45,687 bases of DNA from Kitasatospora sp. CB01950 (GCF_001905465.1 NZ_LISX01000007.1:27139-72825); one strand, 5' to 3'. Counted from the stretch's first letter, positions 15,321 through 23,883 are shown. The notes: generated by a model from the letters alone, not told the origin. A program made the numbers and translations.

Positions 15321-16196
15321 GTGACCAGCACTCCCGCAGTACCCCCGATCCCCTCGATCACGCTGAACAACGGCGTGCGGATCCCGCAGCTCGGCTTCGG
15401 CGTCTGGCAGGTGCCGGACGCGGAGGCCGTCCCGGCGGTCCGCACCGCGATCGAGTCGGGCTACCGCTCGATCGACACCGCCGCGATCTACGAGAACGAG
15501 GCGGGCACCGGCCAGGCGATCGCCGAGTCCGGCGTCGCCCGGGACGAGCTGTTCGTGACCACCAAGCTGTGGAACTCCGGCACCGTCGACTGGTCCGGCG
15601 AGCAGGGCCGCGACCGGGTGCTGCGCGACTTCGACGAGTCGCTGGCCAAGCTCGGCCTGGAGCAGCTGGACCTGTACCTGATCCACTGGCCGCGCCCGAT
15701 GCACGGCACGTCCTTCCTGAACATCTGGCAGGCCTTCGAGCAGCTGCACGCCGACGGCCGGGTCCGGGCGATCGGCGTCTCCAACTTCCGCGTCGCGGAC
15801 CTCCAGCTGCTGGTGAAGGAGTCCTCCGTCGTTCCGGCGCTGAACCAGATCGAGCTGCACCCGTACTTCCCGCAGGCCGAGCTGCGCGCCTTCCACGCCG
15901 AGCACGGCATCGCCACCGAGGCGTGGAGCCCGCTGGGCCAGGGCCGCGACCTGCTGGCCGAGCCCGCGCTGCTGAAGATCGCCGAGAAGCACGGCCGTTC
16001 GGCGGCCCAGGTGGTGCTGCGCTGGCACCTGCAGAGCGGCGTGATCGCCATCCCGAAGTCGGTCACCCCGGCCCGGATCCGGGAGAACCTGGACGTGACG
16101 GGCTTCGAGCTGGACTCCGAGGACCTCGCGGCGATCGCCGCCGTCGACTCCGGCAAGCGGATCGGCCCCGACCCGGCCGAGTTCGACTGGAGCTGA
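15321..16196 (+). CDS. Aldo/keto reductase
   Basis: A 291-residue NADPH-dependent carbonyl reductase of the AKR superfamily (2,5-diketo-gluconate reductase-like, AKR5 type). The catalytic tetrad is complete: Asp52, Tyr57, Lys81 (TTKLWN) and His121 (LIHWPRP). The cofactor loop is IAIPKSVTPARIREN. The GTG at 15321 begins the conserved protein (VTSTPAVPPIPSITLNNGVRIPQLGFG). An AAGGG lies about 12 nt upstream. The physiological substrate is unknown. It is followed by a palindrome and a strong bidirectional terminator. Confidence 0.92.
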   Translation: MTSTPAVPPIPSITLNNGVRIPQLGFGVWQVPDAEAVPAVRTAIESGYRSIDTAAIYENEAGTGQAIAESGVARDELFVTTKLWNSGTVDWSGEQGRDRVLRDFDESLAKLGLEQLDLYLIHWPRPMHGTSFLNIWQAFEQLHADGRVRAIGVSNFRVADLQLLVKESSVVPALNQIELHPYFPQAELRAFHAEHGIATEAWSPLGQGRDLLAEPALLKIAEKHGRSAAQVVLRWHLQSGVIAIPKSVTPARIRENLDVTGFELDSEDLAAIAAVDSGKRIGPDPAEFDWS

Positions 16197-16227
16197 CGAC
16201 CCGCCGTTCGCCCGCGGAACTGACGAT

Positions 16228-16247
16228 GCATCAGTTTCGACTGATGC
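16228..16247. repeat. Short perfect inverted repeat after AKR gene
   Basis: Stem gcatcag with loop tttcga and arm ctgatgc, 31 nt after the AKR stop. It could be an RNA hairpin or a protein-binding palindrome. Confidence 0.5.
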
Positions 16248-16280
16248 CCGATCAGCACGGAGCGTGACGACCGGAACAAC

Positions 16281-16322
16281 CCGGAAGGGGCCGACACCTG
16301 ACGTGGTGTCGGCCCCTTCCGG
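16281..16322. terminator. Strong bidirectional terminator
   Basis: A perfect 18-bp stem (arms 16281-16298 and 16305-16322, loop tgacgt) between the convergent AKR and MarR genes. It serves the AKR transcript and possibly the MarR one. Confidence 0.9.
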
Positions 16323-16398
16323 AGCGTCCCGAGCGGTGCCGCATGCCCGCCGGGGCGCGTTCGCCGCCCAAAAAATTGGGCGACGCTTTGCAGAATCG

Positions 16399-17295
16399 TT
16401 ACAGCCGGGCCGCCTTCGCGAGCAAGGCCAGCGCCGGCGCGTGCTCGTGCGGCTCCAGCGAAGCGAGCAGCGCCTCCTGGACCTCGCGGACCCCGGCGGT
16501 GGAGCGGTGCAGCAGCTCCTGGCCGGTCGGGGAGAGCGAGAGCAGGTTGCGGCGCCCGTCCGAGGGGTCGCGACGACGCAGCACCAGGCCGCGCCGCACC
16601 AGCCGACTGACCATTTCGGCCATCGTCGCCTTGTCGAGCGAGGCAAGCTCGCCCACGGTGCGCTGGTCGGCGCCCGGTTCGGTCTCCAGCGCGTCCAGCA
16701 CCGCGTACTGCGGAGCCGTCAGCTCGGTGCCGACCTTCTCCGACCAGAGCTTGGTGTGCACCTGCTGGGCGACCCGAATCAGGTAGCCGATGGCCCGCTG
16801 GGCGTCCAGCGTGGGCCTGGCGTCGGCTATCACGGCAACGGCGGCCGGCTCCAGCCGGGCGATCCGTGCCATGGTGCGGACGAGTTCCAACTGCTCGTCA
16901 GGACTGAGCGGTTCGAACAGGGTCCGCTGGACCCGGACCACTCCGCCGGTCGCCTCGCGCACCGCCTGGGCGCCGCTCTGCGAGAGCGCCAGCAGCTTGC
17001 GACGACCGTCGGCGGGGTCGCGGCGACGGAGCACCAGGCCCCGCCGGACCAGCCGGGCGACCATTTCTGCCATCGTCGCCTTGTCGAGCGAGGCCCGTTC
17101 GCCGACCGTGCGCTGGTCGGCTCCGGGCTCTAGTGCCAGTACCAGCAGCACCGCGAACTGCGGGGCTGTCAGCTCGGTACCGACGTATTCGGACCACAAG
17201 CGGGTGTGAACCTGCTGGGCCACGCGGATGAGGTGACCGGGCGACTGCTGCAGTCGACCGGGCACACGGGTTGTCGGGATCTCCCCCAGCACCAT
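16399..17295 (-). CDS. Tandem-duplicated MarR-MarR fusion regulator
   Basis: One frame encodes two complete MarR winged-helix domains in series. ATG 17295 gives 298 residues. Domain 1 (about residues 14-150) and domain 2 (about 155-298) share long near-identical stretches: LIRVAQQVHT(R/K)LWSE, VGTELTAPQ, GADQRTVGE, ASLDKATMAEMV and RLVRRGLVLRRRDP. Usual MarR proteins are 140-170 residues and act as dimers, so this looks like a gene duplication in frame giving a single-chain dimer. The frame is open upstream, but that part is Arg/Pro-rich and not MarR-like. Divergent from the FabG-type gene 411 bp away. Target and ligand unknown. Confidence 0.85.
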   Translation of the reverse strand: MVLGEIPTTRVPGRLQQSPGHLIRVAQQVHTRLWSEYVGTELTAPQFAVLLVLALEPGADQRTVGERASLDKATMAEMVARLVRRGLVLRRRDPADGRRKLLALSQSGAQAVREATGGVVRVQRTLFEPLSPDEQLELVRTMARIARLEPAAVAVIADARPTLDAQRAIGYLIRVAQQVHTKLWSEKVGTELTAPQYAVLDALETEPGADQRTVGELASLDKATMAEMVSRLVRRGLVLRRRDPSDGRRNLLSLSPTGQELLHRSTAGVREVQEALLASLEPHEHAPALALLAKAARL

Positions 17296-17706
17296 GAAAT
17301 CCGTCCCGGTGTCACGCTCGGGGGTGTGTGGGACACCCGAGCGGGGCAGTAACGGCGAGTGAGCATCCCGCTGTGAGTAAGGACGCGCCGGCCGTGCAGC
17401 CGGTGGCTGCTGGCGCACACTATACAAACGGTCGGCCTGGACCGGCAGGTAGGGGCGCAGAGTAGTCGCAGGTTCGGCAAAGTTGGCATATTTCCCCCGT
17501 ATGTCGGGACGGCGACCGACCTGGTTCACCCGCTCGGCCGCCGCACGCCCTCACCCTCTGTCACCTGCGGCGCTGCCTCTGGCCGGAATTTCTACTCGCC
17601 GGTAGGGTTGCCGCGCTGCGCGCTGCGCACCTCATTCAATTCTCATCCGCGGGTCGCCGGCCCGGGCCGGTTCCGTCGTCCGATTTCGAGAGAGACGAGT
17701 ACGAAG
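17296..17706. other. Divergent intergenic region, MarR fusion / SDR
   Basis: There is no gene here. On the minus strand a TATAGT near 17421-17426 could be a -10 for the MarR gene. A hairpin with arms 17315-17322 (cgctcggg) and 17336-17343 would lie in its leader, 20-50 nt before the ATG, where an autoregulatory operator could sit. On the plus strand TAGGGT near 17602 is a weak -10 candidate for the SDR gene. None is certain. Confidence 0.35.
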
Positions 17707-18492
17707 ATGACCGAGCAGAGCACGTCCGCGATCACCGACGCTCCGGTGCGGGTGGCCGTGGTGACGGGCGCGGCCCGCGGCATCGGCGCCGCCACCGCGC
17801 TGCGGCTGGCCGCCGACGGCTACGCGGTCGCGGTGGTCGACCTGGAGGAGTCGAACGCCAAGGGCACTGCCGAGGCGATCGTCGCCGCGGGCGGCCGGGC
17901 GCTGGCCGTCGGCGCCGACGTCTCGAACGCCGAGCAGGTGCAGGCCGCGGTCGACCGGATCGCCGCCGAGCTCGGCGCCCCCGTGGTGCTGGTGAACAAC
18001 GCGGGCGTGCTCCGCGACAACCTGCTGTTCAAGATGTCCGAGTCCGACTGGGACACCGTGATGAACGTCCACCTCAAGGGCGCCTTCCTGATGACCCGCG
18101 CGGTGCAGAAGCACATGGTGGACGCCGGCTTCGGACGCGTCGTCAACCTGTCCTCCTCCTCCGCGCAGGGCAACCGCGGCCAGGCCAACTACTCGGCGGC
18201 CAAGGCCGGCCTGCAGGGCTTCACCAAGACCCTGGCCATCGAGCTCGGCAAGTTCGGCATCACCGCCAACGCCGTCGCCCCCGGCTTCATCGCCACCGAC
18301 ATGACGGCGGCCACCGCCGCCCGGGTCGGCATGGAGTTCGAGGCGTTCAAGCAGGCCGCCGCGTCGGCGATCCCGGTCCAGCGGGTCGGCACGCCGGACG
18401 ACATCGCCCACACCATCTCCTTCCTCGCCTCCGAGGGCGCCGGTTTCGTCTCCGGCCAGGTCATCTACGTCGCGGGCGGCCCGCTCGACTAG
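17707..18492 (+). CDS. FabG-type short-chain dehydrogenase/reductase
   Basis: A 261-residue classical SDR. The cofactor loop is VVTGAARGIGAA (Gly21, Gly25, Gly27). The NNAG motif is VLVNNAGVL. The active site has Ser in VVNLSSSSAQGN and the YSAAK motif (Tyr and Lys). The C-terminal VAPGFIATDMT and GFVSGQVIYVAGGPLD are typical of 3-oxoacyl-ACP reductases. It may reduce 3-oxoacyl-ACP or another ketone; its position outside any fatty acid operon suggests an accessory role. It begins 411 bp from the divergent MarR fusion, which may control it. Confidence 0.87.
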   Translation: MTEQSTSAITDAPVRVAVVTGAARGIGAATALRLAADGYAVAVVDLEESNAKGTAEAIVAAGGRALAVGADVSNAEQVQAAVDRIAAELGAPVVLVNNAGVLRDNLLFKMSESDWDTVMNVHLKGAFLMTRAVQKHMVDAGFGRVVNLSSSSAQGNRGQANYSAAKAGLQGFTKTLAIELGKFGITANAVAPGFIATDMTAATAARVGMEFEAFKQAAASAIPVQRVGTPDDIAHTISFLASEGAGFVSGQVIYVAGGPLD

Positions 18493-18602
18493 TCGGCCCG
18501 CTGCGGGTTCGTGGTGCGCCGCCCACGGCGCGGGTCCAGACTCGACGTGCAGACCTCCCGCCGCCGCCCCCCGGCGGCGGGGCGCACCCATGGAGGATCT
18601 TG

Positions 18603-18794
18603 ATGACGGATTCCACGGACAGCGACTCCGCGCCGACTCCGGACAAGCTGCTGCACACCGGGGCGGAGCACCCGGTCGACCCCGAGGACCTGGTGATGGC
18701 CTCGGGGCGCGACGTCACGAAGGAGCGGCTCGCGAAGGCGAAGAAGGACATGGAGGAGCACGGCGCGGCAGCCGTCGAGAAGGTGTTGCCCTGA
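18603..18794 (+). CDS. Small acidic hypothetical protein, 63 residues
   Basis: A perfect GGAGG lies 6 nt before the ATG at 18603. The protein is hydrophilic and acidic (MTDSTDSDSAPTPDKLLHTGAEHPVDPEDLVMASGRDV, then a Lys-rich helix TKERLAKAKKDMEEHG). It has no membrane segment. It resembles small conserved actinomycete proteins of unknown role, but I cannot name a family. It follows the SDR gene by 110 nt. Confidence 0.65.
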   Translation: MTDSTDSDSAPTPDKLLHTGAEHPVDPEDLVMASGRDVTKERLAKAKKDMEEHGAAAVEKVLP

Positions 18795-18834
18795 GCCGCG
18801 CCACCCCGCCCGACCTGGCGGTCGATTTCCCAAA

Positions 18835-18848
18835 GTGACGTACGTCAC
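18835..18848. promoter_or_regulatory. Crp-like palindrome GTGACGTACGTCAC
   Basis: A perfect 14-bp palindrome fitting the streptomycete Crp pattern GTG-N6-GNCAC. It is flanked by an outer inverted pair (gatttcc at 18824-18830 and ggaaatc at 18849-18855). It lies 41 nt after the small gene's stop and about 240 nt before the PAP2 start. It could be an operator or, as a bulged stem, a terminator. Confidence 0.5.
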
Positions 18849-19073
18849 GGAAATCGGCCGCCTCTTTCGTTCCCGCACTACCCGCCCGTCAATTGGAGAA
18901 ACCCGAGGATAACGGCACTCGGAGGCGTCCCCGAGGGTGATTTCGCACACTCCCCTCCGCTTTCCCGCCCCACCCCTCGACCCTTGAACTGCCCGTATGG
19001 GGAAAGTGCGGACAACCGATCACCGGCGGGTGACGGATCGACCGAATAGCCCGGACCCGTCCGAGTCAGCCGG

Positions 19074-19079
19074 TAATGT
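19074..19079 (+). promoter_or_regulatory. Possible -10 for leaderless PAP2 mRNA
   Basis: TAATGT ends 7 nt before GTG 19087, the spacing expected for a leaderless transcript. No convincing -35 is seen and no ribosome site precedes the GTG. Confidence 0.35.
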
Positions 19080-19086
19080 CGAACGC

Positions 19087-20097
19087 GTGCCAGCGAAGCC
19101 CGAATGCCCCGTACCGCGGATATCGACCGCACCGCGTACGGTTCCGGTCCAGTCCGAGCGCGATTCCGTCACTACGGCGACCAAATCCGCACTCCCGCCG
19201 ATCAGCCGGCGGCACGCCCTGCTCTTCGGCATCACCGCCGTGCTGTACCTGGCGGTGGTGCTGGCCATCATGGGCGATTCGCCGCTGGTCGACCTGGACT
19301 GGGCGCTGCAGCAGCTGCGCCCGTACAAGGTGTGGCCGGAGGCCCTGCCCTACCTGGACATCTGGGTGGTCGCCGGCCAACGCGGCCCGACCGCCATTGC
19401 CGCCTGCCTCTGGTTGGGGTGGCGCTGCTACCGCACGCACTCGTCACGACCACTGCTCGTCATGGGCATGGCACTGCTGCTGCTGAACGTCACCGTCGGG
19501 GCGGTGAAGATCCTCACCGGCCGGCTCGGCCCGCACTACGCGCACTACGTGGGCTCGCCCGAGCTGTTCTCCGGCGGCAACATCTTCCCGTCCGGGCACA
19601 CCGCCAACGCCGTCGTCACCTGGGGCGTGCTGGCCTATCTGGCGGTGCGCTGGCGGCGGACGGGCACGGTGCTGGCCGCGCTCACCGCGGCCTCGATCGG
19701 CCTGACCACCGTCTACCTCGGCACCCACTGGATCTCCGACGTGTTCGCCGGCTGGACGGCGGGCGCGCTGGTACTGCTGTCGCTGCCGCTGGCCGAACCG
19801 GCCATCGCCGCACTGGACGAGCGGATCCTGGCGATCTGGCACCGCGAGGGCCGCTTCGCCCGCCCCGCCCCCGTGCCCCGGCCGAAGCCGGCGACCGCGC
19901 ACTGGGCCGGCCGCCCGCTGCCGGTGCGCCCTCAGCCCGCCCAGGCCCGTTCCACCACGCCGCCGCGCACCGTCAGGTTGAGCCGCTCGGACCGGTACTC
20001 CATGGTGAGCAGCGCCTCCGGCTCCAGCACCCGCACCGTCCGCCAGCCGCGCTCCGCGGCCAGCGCCCGGGCCGGCTCCACCGGCAGCCCCAGGTAG
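19087..20097 (+). CDS. PAP2-family membrane phosphatase
   Basis: A 336-residue integral membrane protein with about six helices and the PAP2 acid-phosphatase signature: a Lys/Arg block at VKILTGRLGP, PSGH in NIFPSGHTANAVVTWG and the third block YLGTHWISDVFAGW with catalytic His. It probably dephosphorylates a lipid phosphate or undecaprenyl diphosphate outside the membrane. GTG 19087 is preferred because of a -10-like TAATGT just upstream; ATG 18997 is an alternative and would add 30 hydrophilic residues. The last 55 or so residues (after PLPVRPQPAQ) are Ser/Arg-rich and antisense to the I78 gene, so the true C-terminus may be shorter or frameshifted. Confidence 0.8.
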   Translation: MPAKPECPVPRISTAPRTVPVQSERDSVTTATKSALPPISRRHALLFGITAVLYLAVVLAIMGDSPLVDLDWALQQLRPYKVWPEALPYLDIWVVAGQRGPTAIAACLWLGWRCYRTHSSRPLLVMGMALLLLNVTVGAVKILTGRLGPHYAHYVGSPELFSGGNIFPSGHTANAVVTWGVLAYLAVRWRRTGTVLAALTAASIGLTTVYLGTHWISDVFAGWTAGALVLLSLPLAEPAIAALDERILAIWHREGRFARPAPVPRPKPATAHWAGRPLPVRPQPAQARSTTPPRTVRLSRSDRYSMVSSASGSSTRTVRQPRSAASARAGSTGSPR

Positions 20098-20117
20098 TCG
20101 TCCAACCGGTCGTCCAT
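19932..20117 (-). CDS. I78-family peptidase inhibitor-like protein
   Basis: A 61-residue protein (MDDRLDDYLGLPVEPARALAAE...RTVRVLEPEALLTMEYRSERLNLTVRGGVVERAWAG). The order of a leading helix, a VRVLEP strand, a YRSERLNL strand and a final VxRAWAG strand matches proteinase inhibitor I78, the potato inhibitor I-like fold. GGAGG lies 7 nt before ATG 20117. No signal peptide is visible, so it is probably cytoplasmic here. It lies entirely opposite or next to the PAP2 3' end, overlapping by 166 nt tail to tail. Confidence 0.75.
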   Translation of the reverse strand: MDDRLDDYLGLPVEPARALAAERGWRTVRVLEPEALLTMEYRSERLNLTVRGGVVERAWAG

Positions 20118-20178
20118 CACTCCGCCTCCCCGTCCCCGACAGTCCTACGCTGGAAGGGTACGAGGGAGGCGGTGGCGT

Positions 20179-20454
20179 ATGCGGCGGGCGAAGACTCCGA
20201 AGGTCTGGCGGAGCGGGACGGAACCCGCCACCGCACGCAGCGATCTGAAGCTGCGCTTCCTGCTGTCGATGATCTTCCTGCCGTTCTTCGCGCTGTGCAC
20301 GGCCGGTTTCGCGGTCTGGGCGGCCTACGCGTCGCCGCACGGCGCACCGAGCAGCGGCACGCTGACCGTGTTCGCGGTGGCCTGCGGGGTGCTGACGCTG
20401 GTGGCGGCGGCGGACCTGTGGGTCGTGGTGCGCCGCCGCCGCACCGAGCTCTAG
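20179..20454 (+). CDS. DUF6343-like two-helix membrane protein
   Basis: A 91-residue protein. A basic N-terminus (MRRAKTPKVWRSGTEPATARSDLKLR) precedes two membrane helices, FLLSMIFLPFFALCTAGFAVWAAYA and LTVFAVACGVLTLVAAADLWVVV, then RRRRTEL. This matches streptomycete DUF6343 proteins, whose function is unknown. GGGAGG lies about 9 nt before the ATG. It ends 8 bp before the convergent hpnO stop. Confidence 0.75.
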   Translation: MRRAKTPKVWRSGTEPATARSDLKLRFLLSMIFLPFFALCTAGFAVWAAYASPHGAPSSGTLTVFAVACGVLTLVAAADLWVVVRRRRTEL

Positions 20455-20462
20455 GACAGGCC

Positions 20463-21854
20463 CTAACGCGAGCCCACGGCTTGCTTGACCAGCGTCCGGC
20501 CGAAGTCCCACATCAGGCCGCTGCCGCGGTGCGCGTCGTCCATCACCTCGGTGAAGGCGTCCATGAAGCGGTCGACCTCCTTCTCGGTGATGATCAGCGG
20601 CGGGATCAGCTTGATCACTTCCAGGTGGTCGCCGGAGACCTGGGTGAGGATCCGGTGCCGCTGCAGCAGCGGGACGACCACCATCTGCGCGAACAGCCCC
20701 TTGCGGGCGGCCTGCAGCGCCGTCCAGCCGGTGCGGAGCTTGAGCGACTTGGGGCGGCCGAACTCGATGCCGATCATCAGGCCGCGTCCGCGCACCTCGG
20801 CGAGCAGCTCGTAGCGTTCGACCAGCGCGGACAGCCGGGCCTTGAACAGTTCGCCGACCCGGGCGGCGTTCTCCACCACCTTCTCCTGCCGCATCACGTG
20901 CAGGGTGGCCAGGCCGGCGGCCATCGCCTGCGCGTTGGAACCGAAGCTGGCGGAGTGCACCAGCACCCGGTCCATCGAGGAGTACACCTTCTCGAAGATC
21001 CACGACGTGCCGAGGGTGGCCCCGATCGGCACGTACCCGCCGGACAGCGCCTTGGCCGCGCACACCAGGTCGGGGTGGACGCCCTCCTCGGCCTGGTGGG
21101 CGAAGAAGGTGCCGGTGCGGCCGACGCCGGTCTGCACCTCGTCGCAGATCAGCAGCGCCTTGTGCGCGTGCAGCAGTTCCTGGGCGGCGGCCAGCCAGCC
21201 GGGCGGCGGGGCGAGCACGCCCTTGCCCTGGATCGGCTCGACGATCAGCGCGGCGACGTCCCCCTTCTTCAGTTCCCGCTTCAGCGCCGCCAGGTCGCCG
21301 AGCGGGATCGCGGTGTCCGGCAGCAGCGGGTCGAAGCCCTTGCGGAAGCCGTTCTCGCCGTTGACGGAGAGCGAGCCGGTGGTGAGGCCGTGGAAGGCGT
21401 GGTCGCAGTACAGGACGCGGCGCCGGCCGGTGGCGTACCGGGCGAACTTGAGCGCCGTCTCGACGGCCTCGGTGCCGCTGTTGCCGAAGAACACCCGGTC
21501 CAGCCCGGGCGCGTGGGCGAGCAGCTGTTCGGCGAGCAGGCCGGGCAGCGGGGAGCAGTCGAAGCGGGTCAGGTCGGCGGTCTCCAGGTCCATCGCCTGC
21601 TGGACGGTCGCCCGGACGGCGGGGTGGTGCCGGCCGAGCGCGAAGACGCCGAACCCGGCGAGCATGTCGAGGTACTCGTTGCCCTCGGCGTCGTAGAAGT
21701 ACGGGCCCTTGGCGCGTTCGTAGGTCCGGTCGAAGCCGATGGTGTGCAGCATCCGCGGCAGTTGCGGGTTGAGGTAGCGGGCGTGCAGTTCGTAGCGTTC
21801 GCCGCCCCGGGCGTCGAGCAGGGCGGCGAGGTCGAGCGGTTCGGCCTGGGTCAC
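20463..21854 (-). CDS. hpnO: HpnO-type PLP aminotransferase of hopanoid pathway
   Basis: A 463-residue class III aminotransferase. Family landmarks: FFGNSGTEAVETALKFARYATGR, the AFHG segment HAFHGLTTGSLS, LLICDEVQTGVGRTG with the PLP-contacting Asp, and AAKALSGGYVPIGA with the Schiff-base Lys. In hopanoid clusters this family (HpnO) is credited with converting a bacteriohopane side-chain precursor to aminobacteriohopanetriol. The position as last gene of the hopanoid operon supports that. GTG 21854 overlaps the dxs stop (GTGA), with GGAG about 9 nt upstream. Confidence 0.85.
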   Translation of the reverse strand: MTQAEPLDLAALLDARGGERYELHARYLNPQLPRMLHTIGFDRTYERAKGPYFYDAEGNEYLDMLAGFGVFALGRHHPAVRATVQQAMDLETADLTRFDCSPLPGLLAEQLLAHAPGLDRVFFGNSGTEAVETALKFARYATGRRRVLYCDHAFHGLTTGSLSVNGENGFRKGFDPLLPDTAIPLGDLAALKRELKKGDVAALIVEPIQGKGVLAPPPGWLAAAQELLHAHKALLICDEVQTGVGRTGTFFAHQAEEGVHPDLVCAAKALSGGYVPIGATLGTSWIFEKVYSSMDRVLVHSASFGSNAQAMAAGLATLHVMRQEKVVENAARVGELFKARLSALVERYELLAEVRGRGLMIGIEFGRPKSLKLRTGWTALQAARKGLFAQMVVVPLLQRHRILTQVSGDHLEVIKLIPPLIITEKEVDRFMDAFTEVMDDAHRGSGLMWDFGRTLVKQAVGSR

Positions 21855-23800
21855 GCGGGTTCGCTCCAATCGGTCAGCGGCATCCTGCGCCGGTACTCCC
21901 GGGCGGCGGTGCGGGTTCCGGTGCCGGGCAGCAGGCGGCGGGCGTGGGCGGCGGTCTGGGCGGCGACGCCGGTGCCGGTGAGTCCGATCTCCTCGAGGAT
22001 CTCACCGCGCGAGGCGTGTTCCAGGAACTCCTGCGGGATGCCGAGGTCGCGCAGCGGGGTGTCGACCTCGGCGTCCCGCATGGCCTGGGCGAGGGCGGCG
22101 CCGACGCCGCCGGTGCGGCCGTTGTCCTCGACGGTGACCACCATCCGGTGCGCGGCGGCCAGCTCGACCAGGGCGGGGTCGACGGGCTTGACCCAGCGCG
22201 GGTCGACGACGGTGGCGGTGATGCCGTCGGCGGCGAGCAGCGCGGCGGCGTCCAGGCAGGCGGGGGCCATCGCGCCGACGGCGACCAGCAGCACGTCGGG
22301 GGCGGGTCCGGTGCGGGCGAGCACGTCGAGGCCGGCGATCCGTTCGATCGCGGGCACCTCGGGGCCGAGCTCGCCCTTGGGGAAGCGCAGCACGGTGGGG
22401 GCGTCCTCGACGGCGACGGCCTCGCGCAGCTGTTCGCGCAGCCGGGCGGCGTCGCGCGGCGCGGCGATCCGCAGCCCGGGGACGACCTGCAGCACCGACA
22501 GGTCCCACATCCCGTTGTGCGAGGCCCCGTCGTTGCCGGTGACACCGGCCCGGTCGAGCACGAAGGTGACGCCGAGCCGGTGCAGCGCGACGTCCATCAG
22601 CACCTGGTCGAACGCCCGGTTCAGGAAGGTCGCGTACACCGCGACGACGGGGTGCAGCCCGCCGGTGGCCAGGCCCGCGGCGGAGGCGACGGCGTGCTGT
22701 TCGGCGATCCCGACGTCGAAGGTCCGCCCGGGGTGGGCCTTCGCGAACGGCCCGAGCCCGACGGGGTGCAGCATCGCGGCGGTGACGGCGACCAGGTCGG
22801 GCCGTTCGGCGCCGAGCGCGAGCATCTCCTTGCCGAACACGGACGTCCAGGACGCCCCGGCGGACGGCGAGATCGGCAGGCAGGTGTACGGGTCGATCGG
22901 GTTGACGGCGTGGAAGCGGTCGGCCTCGTCCTGCTCGGCGGGCCGGTAGCCGCGGCCCTTGACGGTGATGCAGTGCACGATGACGGGCCCACCGAAGTTG
23001 CGGGCCTGACGCAGCGCCTGTTCGACGGCGGCGATGTCGTGCCCGTCGATCGGGCCGAGGTACTTCAGGCCGAGGTCCTCGAACATGCCCTGCGGGGCGA
23101 AGGCGTCCTTGAAGCCCTTCTTGGCCCCGTGCAGCGCGTCGAACAGCGGCGGCCCGACCACGGGGGTGCGCTGCAGGGCGTCCTTGCCCCAGGCGAGGAA
23201 GCGTTCGTAGCCCTTGGTGGTGCGCAGCGTGGCGAGATGGTGGGCGAGGCCGCCGATGGTGGGCGCGTAGGAGCGTTCGTTGTCGTTGACGACGATGATC
23301 AGCGGGCGGTCCTCGGCCTCGGCGATGTTGTTGAGGGCTTCCCAGGCCATGCCGCCGGTGAGCGCGCCGTCGCCGATCACGGCGACGGTGCAGCGGTCGA
23401 CGCCGAGCAGCTGGTTGGCCTTGGCGATGCCGTCGGCGTGGCCGAGAGCGGTGGAGGCGTGCGAGTTCTCGATCAGGTCGTGCGGGGATTCGGCGCGCGA
23501 GGGGTAGCCGGAGAGGCCGTCCTTGGCGCGCAGTCGGCCGAAGTCCTGTCGGCCGGTGAGCAGTTTGTGCACGTAGGCCTGGTGGCCGGTGTCCCACAGG
23601 ATGCGGTCGTGCGGGGAGTCGAAGACGCGGTGCAGGGCGATGCTGAGTTCGACCACGCCGAGGTTGGGTCCGAGGTGGCCGCCGGTGCGGGTGACGTTGT
23701 CGATCAGGAAGTCGCGGATCTCGGCGGCGAGCGGGGGGAGCTGTTCGGGGTGGAGTCGGCGGAGGTCGGCGGGCCCGGCGATCCGGCTCAGCAGTGGCAT
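21851..23800 (-). CDS. dxs: 1-deoxy-D-xylulose-5-phosphate synthase
   Basis: A 649-residue thiamine diphosphate enzyme that joins pyruvate and glyceraldehyde 3-phosphate, the first step of the MEP pathway. Landmarks: DTGHQAYVHKLLTGR, the ThDP motif GDGALTGGMAWEALNN, VNDNERSYAPTIGGLA and the VGIAEQHAVASAAGLA block with catalytic Glu. GAGGGG lies before ATG 23800. Placed inside the hopanoid operon it probably boosts precursor supply; streptomycetes usually carry another dxs elsewhere (family knowledge). It follows hpnH after a 126-nt gap containing a hairpin. Confidence 0.95.
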   Translation of the reverse strand: MPLLSRIAGPADLRRLHPEQLPPLAAEIRDFLIDNVTRTGGHLGPNLGVVELSIALHRVFDSPHDRILWDTGHQAYVHKLLTGRQDFGRLRAKDGLSGYPSRAESPHDLIENSHASTALGHADGIAKANQLLGVDRCTVAVIGDGALTGGMAWEALNNIAEAEDRPLIIVVNDNERSYAPTIGGLAHHLATLRTTKGYERFLAWGKDALQRTPVVGPPLFDALHGAKKGFKDAFAPQGMFEDLGLKYLGPIDGHDIAAVEQALRQARNFGGPVIVHCITVKGRGYRPAEQDEADRFHAVNPIDPYTCLPISPSAGASWTSVFGKEMLALGAERPDLVAVTAAMLHPVGLGPFAKAHPGRTFDVGIAEQHAVASAAGLATGGLHPVVAVYATFLNRAFDQVLMDVALHRLGVTFVLDRAGVTGNDGASHNGMWDLSVLQVVPGLRIAAPRDAARLREQLREAVAVEDAPTVLRFPKGELGPEVPAIERIAGLDVLARTGPAPDVLLVAVGAMAPACLDAAALLAADGITATVVDPRWVKPVDPALVELAAAHRMVVTVEDNGRTGGVGAALAQAMRDAEVDTPLRDLGIPQEFLEHASRGEILEEIGLTGTGVAAQTAAHARRLLPGTGTRTAAREYRRRMPLTDWSEPA

Positions 23801-23883
23801 GGCGTGCCCCTCACGGCTGTTCGGGTGGGTGGACGGTCGGTGTCCAGCCTGCGGCCCTGCGCCCCGGGTCGCCTGTCGGCGTG

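Noticed and set aside
19104..22949. Plus-strand frame of 1281 codons
   Set aside because: It is antisense to hpnO and dxs and overlaps PAP2 in another frame; composition is Gly/Val/Arg-rich with no domain, as expected for the shadow of GC-rich genes.
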